A stretch of DNA of 64,000 bases from Prostheceraeus crozeri (taxonomy: Eukaryota > Platyhelminthes > Polycladida > Euryleptidae): the NCBI GenBank assembly GCA_907163375.1, contig CAJQUW010007461.1, forward strand, positions 124,001 to 188,000, given 5' to 3'. This document shows, piece by piece, positions 28,769 to 40,300 of the stretch. Made by a program: the position numbers and the translations under genes. A model generated the notes under the pieces. That model saw only the letters and a program-made list of their open reading frames with translations. It had not been told where the DNA came from and made no database searches. Position 1 is the stretch's first letter, and each line of letters begins with the position of its first letter.

Positions 28769-29144
28769 TCCCCTCATGGATTTGATGATTTTCATTTTTT
28801 CATTTCTGCTTAGCTTGTGGTTGTCCTCATGATTGGAAACTTTCATCCATCAGGTGGACAGGAGCTGAGAACGGACAGTGAAAATCAAGAATTGTCTTTA
28901 CACCAGTCATGTCACCCTTGGAAACAGCATCAGCGATTGTGCACTCCTGCCGCCGTATTGTAGGTGTTGCTAAGTTGCACAGGTAATGTCGTTGCTACAG
29001 CCCCACAACTGCTTTGTATCCTGTTGTGAAAACAGAGGAATTGTCATCGACATGCGCTCCGGAGATGTCCGGCCGTTGATTATTAATGAAGGAGCACGCA
29101 AGCAGCGTCATTAACACGGCAACCGAGATGGAAGCGCTGCAGCA
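28769..29144. other. Single-copy sequence flanking the satellite
   Basis: No gene or repeat is recognised here. A short stretch at about 28853-28873 (GTGGACAG followed by GAAC) resembles unit positions 11-28 of the satellite and could be a decayed unit, but the match is too short to be sure. Confidence 0.5.
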
Positions 29145-29975
29145 ACACCCACTGAGCAAGTCACTCACGTTCACAGACGTCTAAATTACTTCCAAATGCA
29201 ACCGAAGGAAAGCATAATAAGAGGACCTGTGAGCGAGTCACTCACGTCCAAATACGCGCGAAGGAAAGCGTGATACGAGGACCTGTGAGCTGGTCACTCA
29301 CGTCCGAAGACGTCCAAATGCAACCGAAGGAAAGCATGATATGAGGACCTGTGAGCTGGTCACTCACGTCCGAAGACGTCCAAATGCAACCGAAGGAAAG
29401 CATGATATGAGGACCTGTGAGCGAGTCACTCACGTCCGAAGACGTCTAAATTACGCCCAAATGCAACCGAAGGAAAGCATGATACGAGGACTTGTGAGCG
29501 AGTCGCTCACGTCCAAATACGCGCGAAGGAAAGCGTGATACGAGGACCTGTGAGCGAGTCACTCACGTCCAAATACGCGCGAAGGAAAGCATGATATGAG
29601 GACCTGTGAGCGAGTCACTCACGTCCAAATACGCGTGAAGGAAAGCATGATATGAGGACCTGTGAGCGAGTCACTCACGTCCAAATACGCGTGAAGGAAA
29701 GCATGATATGAGGACCTGTGAGCGAGTCACTCACGTCCAAATACGCGTGAAGGAAAGCATGATATGAGGACCTGTGAGCGAGTCACTCACGTCCAAATAC
29801 GCGTGAAGGAAAGCATGATATGAGGACCTGTGAGCGAGTCACTCACGTCCAAATGCAACCGAAGGAAAGCATGATATGAGGACCTGTGAGCGAGTCACTC
29901 ACGTCCGAAGACGTCCAAATGCGTCCGAAGGAGGGCTTGAGAAGGACCTGTGAGCAGGTCACTCACGTTGTATGA
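29145..29975. repeat. Minisatellite with 56-bp and 66-bp units, about 14 copies
   Basis: The core GTGAGCGAGTCACTCACGTC recurs through this region, followed by either a short linker (CCAAATACGCG) giving a 56-bp unit or a longer linker (CCGAAGACGTCCAAATGCAACCG) giving a 66-bp unit; one unit is about 77 bp. Each unit continues with GAAGGAAAGC, ATGATATGAGG and ACCTGTGAGC. GTGAG and CTCAC in the core are inverted, so each unit can form a small hairpin. Unit types are grouped: long units lie at both ends and near 29281-29490, and short units form a run at 29546-29830. Short open frames across it, on both strands, are by-products of the repeat. Confidence 0.9.
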
Positions 29976-30637
29976 GAGGAGATTTTCATTCATTTTTATG
30001 AAGCGAAGGCCCCTCTTGTACGTTGAAATTGATACGAAGATCAGGGACAACATGTTATCGGGTTGAAAGCGAGAGGACAATGTGTACACGTAAACACCGG
30101 AGATTGTCTTTATCAGGTGATGTGGAATATTTCTAATTTGGCCATATTGAGTTGATTTCAAAGAGACGCTGGAGCTGTTTACAGTCAGTTTCGGAATTCA
30201 GCATCTTGTTCATGAGTGTAGAGTTTCACGTGTAAGGAAGTCGGTCAGGCATCATCTTTCGTGCTCATTTCCGGACTGTAGAATCGACTGATTTCAAGTA
30301 TTCTGGTCAAGGCCGTGCTGCAGAAGTTGATTTAAATTAATTGCAATTTAATTGGTTTAAATTTTTCTTTGCAATCAGTTAATTGCGATTATTTCTTTAT
30401 AATTGCCAAATCGATAGGAAGATCCTTCCACAAAAGGAGTGCATGATTGATATTTGATTGACAAATACGTAGGAAGGTCCATAGTTCACATGTATACGAA
30501 GGAGCATTCAATCACAGAAACACTGCCACTCAGGCAGTCGCGATAGCATGTGTTTCATTAGGTTTGTCATGATTTTGAATTTATCCAAGAATATCAGAAT
30601 ACATGAAACATACACGTATATGTTTAGTTAGTGACCT
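29976..30637. other. No recognisable gene
   Basis: AT-rich sequence between the minisatellite and the piggyBac-type MITE. An 88-codon minus-strand frame (29895-30161) begins inside the minisatellite and resembles no known family. Nothing else is seen. Confidence 0.5.
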
Positions 30638-30641
30638 TTAA

Positions 30642-31570
30642 CCCTCCAGGCGGTGGGCCCTTCAGCCACCTTCCAGGCGGTGGGGGGGGCATATTTATGC
30701 CCCCCCCCAGGATATCCTAAACTAAATGTGCGAATTTTATGAAATGCTGGCCCTTACACATTTCGGACATGCTAAATTCAGTGGTGCCATTTGCATTACT
30801 TAATTTGACTGTCTTCATGCTATAAATAGCATTTCAAAATTTGAAAATGCGTTTTCTTTTCAGAAAAATTTTTTTTTATGTTTTTAGCGAAATTTTATCA
30901 TCAGATTATCGCAAAATTGACTCAAACATGTTTCAAGTTCTCTGAATACAATGGTGGTTTTCGCATTGTAATAATCTCACAAAAAAATCTTTTATAGTGT
31001 TTAGAACGCATTTTTTCTACAAATTTTGAAAACAGTATTCCATATATTTATTTTCAAATAGCACATATACATGCCTACATGTAGAAAATACATTGCCTAC
31101 ATGTAGAAAATACATAACATATACATGTGAATATATTTTCAATACATAACAGTAATAAAAAAGATGTAAAAACTAATATTACTCTATAAAGTACTTACAA
31201 TATCATTGTAAGTAGTATATGCAGCTTATTTTCAAATTTGAATTGGTAAACCGTGATAAGCATAAAGTTATTTATAGTCAAATAAGTTATTCTATACGTA
31301 ATGAGTGATTCCAAGCAATAACAATTCATTCATAGACAAAATTTATGAAGAATTTCACTGATTTGATAAAATTTCGAAAGTGCTTTTGAATAAAGATCAT
31401 GTAAAGGTCGTTCCTGTGATCCAATTTTAATAATTTTACAGGAAATTGTCAAAAATACACAAAAAATAAGCTACTGAAAATTTCAGAATCATACGTTTCA
31501 TATTTCATGAATTAGATCGAAAAATACAAAGGGGGGACATAAATATGCCCCCCCCCCACCGCCTGGAGGG
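30642..31570. mobile_element. piggyBac-superfamily MITE, 929 bp, with TTAA target duplication
   Basis: The element is flanked on both sides by TTAA (30638-30641 and 31571-31574), the hallmark piggyBac target. Its terminal inverted repeats read CCCTCCAGGCGGTGG on the left and the reverse complement on the right. Next to each terminus is a G-run, GCATATTTATG (or a near copy) and a C-run, making a strong palindrome near each end. The left end has an extra insertion of about 27-33 bp that repeats CCAGGCGGTGG. The interior is AT-rich and has no open frame longer than a few dozen codons, so it is a non-autonomous copy. The clean TTAA pair and matching ends suggest it is not very old. Confidence 0.88.
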
Positions 31571-31574
31571 TTAA

Positions 31575-34336
31575 GTTAAAGTTCAATGAATTCATTACTA
31601 TTAACAAGTTTTCCAATCAGCTAAAATCCAATCAATTATTTTAACCAGTCCATGTTGGGCTTTATTGACTAAGAATATCAATACAGAAGTTTTCATGATA
31701 TCACAGAGCTCAGATTATCCGCTATTGCTGTCATGATTTCAAATGCTGCGCATCAACACAAAATCCGGATTTTTCATGGCACATGAGACACAAGGTGGAC
31801 ATTTTAATCGGGAATCATCGCTGCCAGGGGAGAATAGAAAGTCTTTCCGAATGTGTGAACTTTCCTTGATACAAATAAGATCAAATTTCACGGACGAGTG
31901 AGTAGGATCTGCAACTTCATGATGGAAATATCGCAGCGAGAGCAAACGTACTGAACGTGCAAATGCGCAATCCGAGAACGCGTCGCTTATGTCATTCAGA
32001 AACAATATTGTCTCAGCAGCATCTCCGTAACAGATGTCAGTGAAGAGGACGTGGAAGAAGATGTCGGGATCATTCGTGAAGAAGCTGGTCAACAGATATC
32101 CCATCATGGCAAAGCTGCTGCCGTGTCGATAAGAATACATAGAAATTGAGCAGTTGTCAGTATTAACCTTCTCTTGAAGCCAGTGTTTTCTAGGGTTTCG
32201 ATCCTGTGATCCTCAGAGGGACAGCGGTAGGACACAGTTGCTTCACAGGGATCATGTTACGGCTTGCAATCTTCTTGATGCTGTTCAGATTAGACCCCTT
32301 CGCCGATATATTTTTCATCGGCGGCGGCGTTTATCGGCGTACATCCGTTGAGTTCATGAGAATACAAGTTGGATCTCTCCTTAGTATTTAAGTATAGGCC
32401 TATTCTTCGCCTATCCTTCGCTTAATCGAAAAAACGGATAGTCTAAATCTCATTACTGATTAAAATTAGTACAGGAGAATTCGGTAAAACTTCACTATCT
32501 GAAAATGTTGTGATGCATACAGCCTACCCAGACGGCACAATTCACAGAAGTTGCTTCTCATCAACTAGGTTCTTAATTAAACAACAATTGTGATTTTTGT
32601 GTAATTAACAGAAATACGACGGCCTTATATAAAGCTGAGTAACCGATGAATGATTTGTATGACATCACGGCATCATTACTGTACAGTGCAAGTGCAGGTG
32701 ATAGACACGTGCATCCTACACTTGAATTCTAGCAAAGTGAAAATGTTACAGCTTGACCGATCGATACCCATACAAGCTTATTCACCGACAACTTTGTTCC
32801 TGTCAGAATGTGGGGCTACTCTCTTGGTTATATCCAACTAGAAAGTATATTTTGCCTTTTCCTCAGGAACAAACGACATGCTCCTAAGTTCCAGTTAGAA
32901 ATACAGTGGAGACAGTTAATCCATAAAATAAAACGGAAAATGTCTCCGTCGGCGCGACGCCGAAGAAGTGACCGGTGGCGGCGGCAGAGGGGTCTAGTTT
33001 AGATATAAATTTGTTGGAGAATGGGCTTGTATGATATTCCGAATATTTCGAGACCATTGACAGAACGCACAAACTATCACTATGCATCGAAAGTCAGCAC
33101 AAATGCAACGCGTGACCACAAATTTCAAGACAATGTATTAGAACTTGTGAAACATAGCGCATGATATGCATGAAAAGTTGATCAAATCGATTCTGTAGTA
33201 CAATGCTACAACCAACTAAAAATAAGTGATAGTTATTGCACTCAATGCTTCGTCGAGACCGACGCCTAGAGTGCGATAACTACCTCATTGCTTGACATCT
33301 CGGCGGAGACGAATTGCACGGTTTCAGCACGCTGTCATACATTGGGATGCACCGGTAGAACGCCAAGTTGGCGCATTCCTTTGACGCTATGTAAAGTTAT
33401 CTGAGTTTTACAGTAAAGCGTTTTTGGACAATAATGGTTGATAAATAGCCATTGATAATAGCTCGATTTCTGCAACTTAAAATAACAATGTGCTGACTTG
33501 CCGTTATAGAAATCTCAAAGTGAACACTATCTTAATGTTATCACAGCGTTGTTTATCGAAATATCTCAGAAGTATTTCAGAATAACTCCATACTTAATCA
33601 TAGTGAATGTCGTCCTGAAATAGGCATGCATGACACACAACAACAGTGCGATAAGAGATTTCAACAACCATGTAGCGATATAAATCCTTTGATAATACTT
33701 ATTGCGCGATGAGGGTCAGTGATTGTCCGTCGAATAATAATGCTGCTTAAAAACCAACGAAGATCTTTCCAGTCCAGTAAGAACTAAGTTCTAAAACTAG
33801 CAAGATGGGCCTTTGTTAGAGAAGAAACGGTACAAGCCTTCGGTTCAGATAGTAGTAGGGGTATAATTACTCGATGACTATGACCAGACGAAACCCGTCA
33901 CACACAGCTCGACTTAACTAGCATCAATACGTGTACGGAACTTTGCGTGTATCACCCTATAGTTTTCAACGTCCGTAATATTCCAGCAGGCAGAGCAACG
34001 ATTATTCCTGCTCTTTTTAAGCGCCCCTCCGCACACTGCTCACATGAATCACAATAAACGGCGACTCGACTAACACGGCCAGAATCTCGTGTGTGTATCT
34101 TTGGCAGATGATTTTCTCTACATTTCTCAAGTCTGAAACATGCTATTTTATCATCTTGTTTATAACACCACCAACCGCTTGAACTAGTCGCAGACAGATT
34201 TCCTGATGAGAATTGCCCTGCAATTGTCCTGAGAGATTTCATGCACCTCAAAGTGATTTAGAAATGACATTCTCTCTTGGGACTCCCCTTATAAACTCTG
34301 TTCTCTGCTGGGCTGACTCATACCTTCTATTTTCAG
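31575..34336. other. Region without a recognised gene between the MITE and the first visible GDPD exon
   Basis: A 133-codon minus-strand frame (31739-32140) is the longest here; it includes CPPCVSC near its end but matches no family I recognise, so it is not called a gene. A 61-codon plus-strand frame (32206-32391) is hydrophobic early on but also unrecognised. I looked here for upstream exons of the GDPD gene (the segment before the WVLN/TDYP end) and found none. Confidence 0.4.
33225..33287. repeat. Imperfect hairpin with a nested hairpin in its loop
   Basis: AGTGATAGTTATTGCACTC is followed, after a 25-base loop, by GAGTGCGATAACTACCTCA, giving an interrupted stem of about 18 bp. Inside the loop, CGTCG and CGACG form a second small stem. 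No function is assigned. It could be the core of a short foldback element. Confidence 0.5.
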
Positions 34337-37300
34337 ACATCCGAAGTTTGGACAGTGGTTCGGAAGCACGTGGAAAGGACGAGCCATCATTTTCTTGATG
34401 GAATTGTGAGTTTCTCTTTGTCCTCAACTTCTGTCAATCTGAGCAGAGATTTCATAGCAACTCTACGTTGATGAAGTGATGAATTCGCAATAGAGATGTT
34501 GAAAATCCTCTAGTGCAGTGTAATAATGTATGAAGTGATGAATTATTCAAATTATTAATGATGATGGATTTGAAGAAAATTGAGAAAATAAGAACTTTGA
34601 TGCTTTTATCTTCAGACAGAATAAATCAGTTTTAATATATACAGAATTATTGGGATTTCGCAACGATCGCAACCTGATGCTATTCTCTTGCAGGTTGACG
34701 ATGCGGCCTGGCCTATTCCGACATTTGGATAAACGGGGCATTTCGGTGAGTGTCTTCCAGAAGTGTGTCTGATATTATACACTGATGTTCATTCAGATAA
34801 AAGTGTCACTCAATAATCGTCAAGCGTTTTGTTTATAATCTCATGAATCAGACAAGGCCCTCATTATTCAAGCTGCATTGTGAAGACAATTAATTATTCA
34901 ACAAACGACGGATAATGTGGAAATAAACGTCTTTCCGTGTATAAATAATGAAAATAAAGAAATAAACAAATGACAAATAAATTAAAATAGATGCTACTAG
35001 TATATTATAGGAGACGAAAGACATTTGTCAGGACATGATTGAGATGAAATTGCCGACAATCATTCTTCCACAATGCCGATGCTGTGAGTGTAGATTCAAT
35101 TTCTCAATTAATTGCCTCATTCCCTGAAAATCAAGAAAGTTTTCAGAAATTGTCAACCGATGATTATTCGTGATTCGATCTATAAAGTATGAAAAAAAGC
35201 AAAAATCTCTCCCAATAGTTTATGACGACTTGTATTGAATAAAACAGCAAGCGATGCCCGACGCGTTTCGTCTCTACAGACAGCATCAAGGGCTGACAAG
35301 TCGATGTACAAGTGGGTATTTATATGAACTTGGTAGTGCTGATTATTATTTCCGTGCATGTGTTGAAAGGTTGATAATTCCATGGCCCTCAGTAGCACAT
35401 GAGCATTACTGTACAGTTCCTGGTCAGCTTTTCAGTCTTTGCGGTCATCACTTTGAAGTTCGTGAACTTTTATGTTGCAGAGTATATCTACGTCATGATT
35501 TTGTTTTCTCTGTGTATCATTTTGATTGTAATTACGTTGAATATCCTTGACAAGTGCCTAAATCTTGCATTATAAACATCGGAGCATTACAATGTGCTCA
35601 GTTGTATCATATCAAATTGGTAAACGATAATTATTATTTACACAATTATTAACTTGACAGAAACTGCCTAGGCCAATTGCCATGATCAATTTTCAAGATT
35701 TGGAAAAACCAAGTAGAAGTTGTTAACTTTTTGATTCTTTTTATCTATATATTTCGCCTATTCATGTGCCATAGCCATTTTCAAGAAAACTGTGACATGT
35801 ATACAAAAGTTAACATGAAGATTTGATTTTGAATCTTGAAAATTGATCATCACAGTTATTAACATTATTTTGGTTAAGACAATGTTCACCAAATTGACTC
35901 CATCGATCTTCGTATCTATGACTCATAGCTTGCGGTGTTATTTCCTTTGTTATCATTTCTGCGGTTCTTTTCGTTTTTCAGTCATTACTTGGGCAATGAA
36001 CAGAATATTACTAGTTCTGGACAGTAAGGTACAATTTTGATCAAATTTATATACAAAATTTGAATTCAGTCTTCTTTTGTAATGTTTAGTAGCCTATGTC
36101 TATTCCTAGTTCATGGATAGAAACACTATGCATTTCTAAGTATGGCCATAGACTTCTTATGTTATGGTATGTTCGGCAAGTAGGACGCTAAGATATCCAA
36201 CAGCTTTCAGATGGAGATGCATGCATAGAAATGAAATACCTTCACTCGATTAAATAGTCCCTTTCAACGATATCTCTCGACAACGATGTCGCTCCTCGCA
36301 CTGAAAAGTTGACTTAAGTCTTCGTGAAAATAATTATGAAAGTCGTTGCTGGAATGTGCTACGAAGGCATCCACTTCTCTGCAAGAAAGTTACAATATAA
36401 GTTTTGCTAAATCATTAGCTCATAATCATTCCAACACACTTCATGACAAGCTGTCACTCAAACCGCTTCGCTCTAATATCTGTCTTCGCCATAATTTTGC
36501 AGGTATTGAATTTTCATCGGCTATGTCGCTGTTGTTGTTTCACATTTTCATTTCACATCAAGTAAATAATAAGAAGAAATTACTTTGGACTGAGTCGCAC
36601 ACGCTACTTACAAGGCAGCTGCATGAGTAAAACTGACAATTTCAGAATTCTTGGTTGCTCTTATAATGATATTTCTCTTATCATTGTCTGTAGTGCCATT
36701 TTACCTTCCCTCAGAGATGCTATTTCGTCATGCAGGTCTGATTTTAGCATCAAACTTACAGTGCACTTCCTAAATTCTTTAAATGATGATGCAGACATTT
36801 GTCTGACAAGTAGCAATGTCTTGCCAATTGTAGTCTTAGAGATGAGTGGAGGAAGGTGTGCAGGTTGCCTTTGTTATCCTCTTTCCCTTCATCGCAACTG
36901 TCTGTTGAGCAGCATCTGAGGTGACAGTTTAATGACTCCACACTCTCGTATTCTCTCCACCGGCGGTGAAACTTCAGAGGCGAACGCAAGTAGAGATTTG
37001 GTTTATGAGGCTCATTACCGCTCTCGACGTGTTCTCTGATCTCATTTTCAGTATGCACACATGAAATTCTCTCATGTCATGAAAACGAGCGTTTGAAGTT
37101 CTGCGGCGACGTCCTACACATTTTTTCTGGTCTCAAAGTTGCGGTCTCCAGGTTGACGAGGTAGAGACTGCCCGTGAGCATCATTGGTCTCCATGTTGTA
37201 GAGGATCCTAGGGAGACGAGGTAGAGACTGTCCGTGAGCATCATACGTCTCCGTGTTGTAGAGGATCCTAGGGAGACGAGGTGGAGACTGTCCGTGAGCA

Positions 37301-40300
37301 TCATTGGTCTCCTTGTTAGAGTGAGTCCTAGGGAGACGAGGTGGAGACTGTCCGTGAGCATCATTGGTCTCCATGTTGTAGAGGATCCCAGGGAGACGAG
37401 TCGGAGACTGTCCGTGAGCTTCATTGGTCTCCTTGTTAGAGTGAGTCCTAGGGAGACGAGGTGGAGACTGCCCGTGAGCATCATTGGTCTCCATGTTGTA
37501 GAGGATCCTAGGGAGACGAGTCGGAGACTGTCCGTGAGCTTCATTGGTCTCCTTGTTAGAGTGAGTCCTAGGGAGACGAGGTGGAGACTGCCCGTGAGCA
37601 TCATTGGTCTCCATGTTGTAGAGGATCCTAGGGAGACGAGGTGGAGACTGTCCATGAGCATCATTGGTCTCCGTGTTGCAGATGATCTTAGGGAGACGAG
37701 GTGGACAGAGTCCGTGAGCATCATTGGTCTCCGTGTTGTAGAGGATCCTAGGGATACCAATGAATTGCCATCCTCTCGATCTAGTTGACTAAGTGAAAGC
37801 GATCAACTAAATCACTTTCATTTATTGGCAAAGCAAGTGGTCCACCATAGAGATGGATTGTTTATCTGAAGTTGACTACAATGGAAATTGACTCAAGGTC
37901 GCGACACACCCGGGGGAACTAAGTTGGGGCATGAATCACCAATGAAAGCTTAGAATTACACATGTGACTGATTCTAACCCAATGATACAGACTTTGACAA
38001 GCCCATCCAAGTGAAAATGCGTGCGATTTTTGTGCCACTCTTATGTATTGTATGAAGCTTTACTACCATTATAGAGGTTTTATTGTTATCCATGTCTACG
38101 CGATTCATAGATATCTACAAGTTCACCTTCGTTGCATGAGACTAGAATGGCCATTGTGAACCACTGGAAGCCGTCATCACTTCAGTGTCGTTGCCATGAC
38201 AACTCATGTCCAGGACGTGTCTTACATCAATATCCATGTCCTCTCTATTCCTTTATTATTACATGTACAGAGTTTGGGACTTCTATGGTCACTTCGATTT
38301 GACGACTTCAAAAGGCCTGCAGCACGTTTCAGAGGTATCATACATTACATTTCGGCTTCACAGAAGAACAATGAATTGAATGGACTTATCACAAAAGCTA
38401 CTTTAATGTTTTAGTCAGCTACACATTTTCCTAAACATTTTCAGATATCTATTTCTGCAGTAGACCGCTTGCTTTACCAACAGGGGAGAGCATAGAGGTG
38501 GATAATAGTACACTAGAATGGAAGTTTGATATCTTGCCTATGTGCAATGATGGCACATGGAAAAATCTATGGTTTGTAGATCTGCTTCGATCTTCATAGT
38601 CAAACTATTTGCCAAGTTGGTTGTGGAAGTTGTTGACAACAAATTACAGGATCTTCATGTAGAGAATTGCAAGTGAGAAGGCGGCATTGTTTCATGTGAG
38701 ATAGCCTACTACTACATGGATTGATACAGTGTGTCTATTTGTAGCAGTCATTGACAACTATTTTCTAATTTTTCGATACTGGACTGCGAATCAAAATTTT
38801 GTTCAGAGTTATAATCGAAAGTGGTCGGTGTACTGTTTGTGAGAATATCTCAAGAATTCAAGGATAAAAATTCTAATTATTGGATAATTTCTCCTTCTAG
38901 CGGTTAAGAAACCTGGCGCTTTTCTGGAATAAACACATTGAAAGCTTCTTTACCGACAGTAATTTTTCAGATAAATGAAATGTCGCTGGATCCTTTCAAT
39001 TAATCACTGAATGATTTATATGATATAGTGTGATGATAGTTTGGAAGCTCATATTCGAAAGCATGCAAAGGTTTTGAAAATTGTTCAAATATATTGAACA
39101 GGGGAACCCTTTTAAGTAAAATGAATACTCTGAGATTCCTTGGCCTCTGATTTCAAGCTGGAGCAATGCATGCTCTGTAAATCGACATTACGAGTTGCAT
39201 AACAGTCTGATTATACTCTTGATTGATTATAGGAGCGATATTTCAAAATGATGAACGTACAGAACGTTTTACAGGATTTCCTTCTTTGTCATCGTGTCGC
39301 TGCAGTAGTTTGTAAATTCACTATTGCTTTTGAGTACATGGTCTTTGGACTAGGGACAGCAATCCAGATCACAAATTGATTTAACAATTAAAAATGCCAA
39401 CCCGAAAACAAGAAAGCCAGATCGCACAAGTTGCATTTTGTCCCAACTAAGTTCCCCCGGGCGTGTGCCGCAATTTTCATGCAATTTCCATTCTAGGACT
39501 TTCTATGGTATTATTAATTTCTATGGGGGAGAGTGATTTACTTGACCGGTATCATGGAATCCACTGCTTAGAGACGATGGTGCACGCGCAATTTGAAGTC
39601 TGTGTCTGCTGCAGCGTGTCTAGCACAGAGATAGCTTCATCTGCATGTGAGTTACTGCAGAGCGGTCATAGTCCTATCCCAGCCATTGAATGCAATGGTA
39701 ACAGGCGATAGAGATATTCGACTCTCTTTGGCTTGTGTGATTGGCCAAGCGCGCGCATTGCAGCAGCAACTCGTATCAGTGAACACATTGATACGAAGCG
39801 GTCAGATAGTAGGCAGGCCTGTCAAGTGAAATGTGTATATATTTGACTCAATTTTTCTTAGTGATGAGTTTGTCAGATGGAAATATTATTCACAGCGCTA
39901 ATATTATTCACGAACTAAATTTGTTGACTGTGTACGTTTAATGTGGTGTCAATCTTCAGGGTCGTCAGAATTCAGATTTGTATTTGCATTACGTTCAATG
40001 GAAATTGATCTTTCTGCCCCTCGAGACTAGTTCTGGCCGTGACCATCACTAGTGAGGAATGTCATCTCTAGACCCAAACACGCAGATAAGACAGTTAGTG
40101 GTGTCTACTGCCTGGTGACTTCGTGAACTGGTATAGACGGGTCTTATTTTTCTTGGTAGATCTTGCAATTTCTGTTACTAGTTCCGAACACCATAGATAT
40201 CTGAAAGTCGACCTTCGTTGCATAAGATTAGGTCTGGTTCAGGAATATTGCTATCATGTGCATGTGTTAGAAATGTCGTACGAGAATGAAAATGAATGAA

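Noticed and set aside
8-28813. A 9601-codon open frame (and companions of 8887, 7137, 2447 and 683 codons) as giant protein genes
   Set aside because: They are the 61-bp satellite read through. The unit has no stop trinucleotide on the plus strand, so all frames are open and indels do not end them. There is no independent coding evidence.
29242-29538. Short ORFs on both strands with repeated LTGPHIML/CELVTHV motifs
   Set aside because: By-products of the 56/66-bp minisatellite units.
31739-32140. A 133-codon minus-strand gene
   Set aside because: No family match, no start context or splice support, and the length is not exceptional for a window of this size.
32206-32391. A missing upstream GDPD exon encoding a membrane segment
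   Set aside because: The frame is hydrophobic but shows none of the conserved residues expected before the visible exons (the LLPF-type segment), and no splice donor in the right phase was found.
37077-37788. Overlapping 166-227-codon repeat proteins on both strands
   Set aside because: The 60-bp period is divisible by three, so frames stay open in a tandem repeat. There are no flanking splice or start signals of note, and the region is within the GDPD intron.
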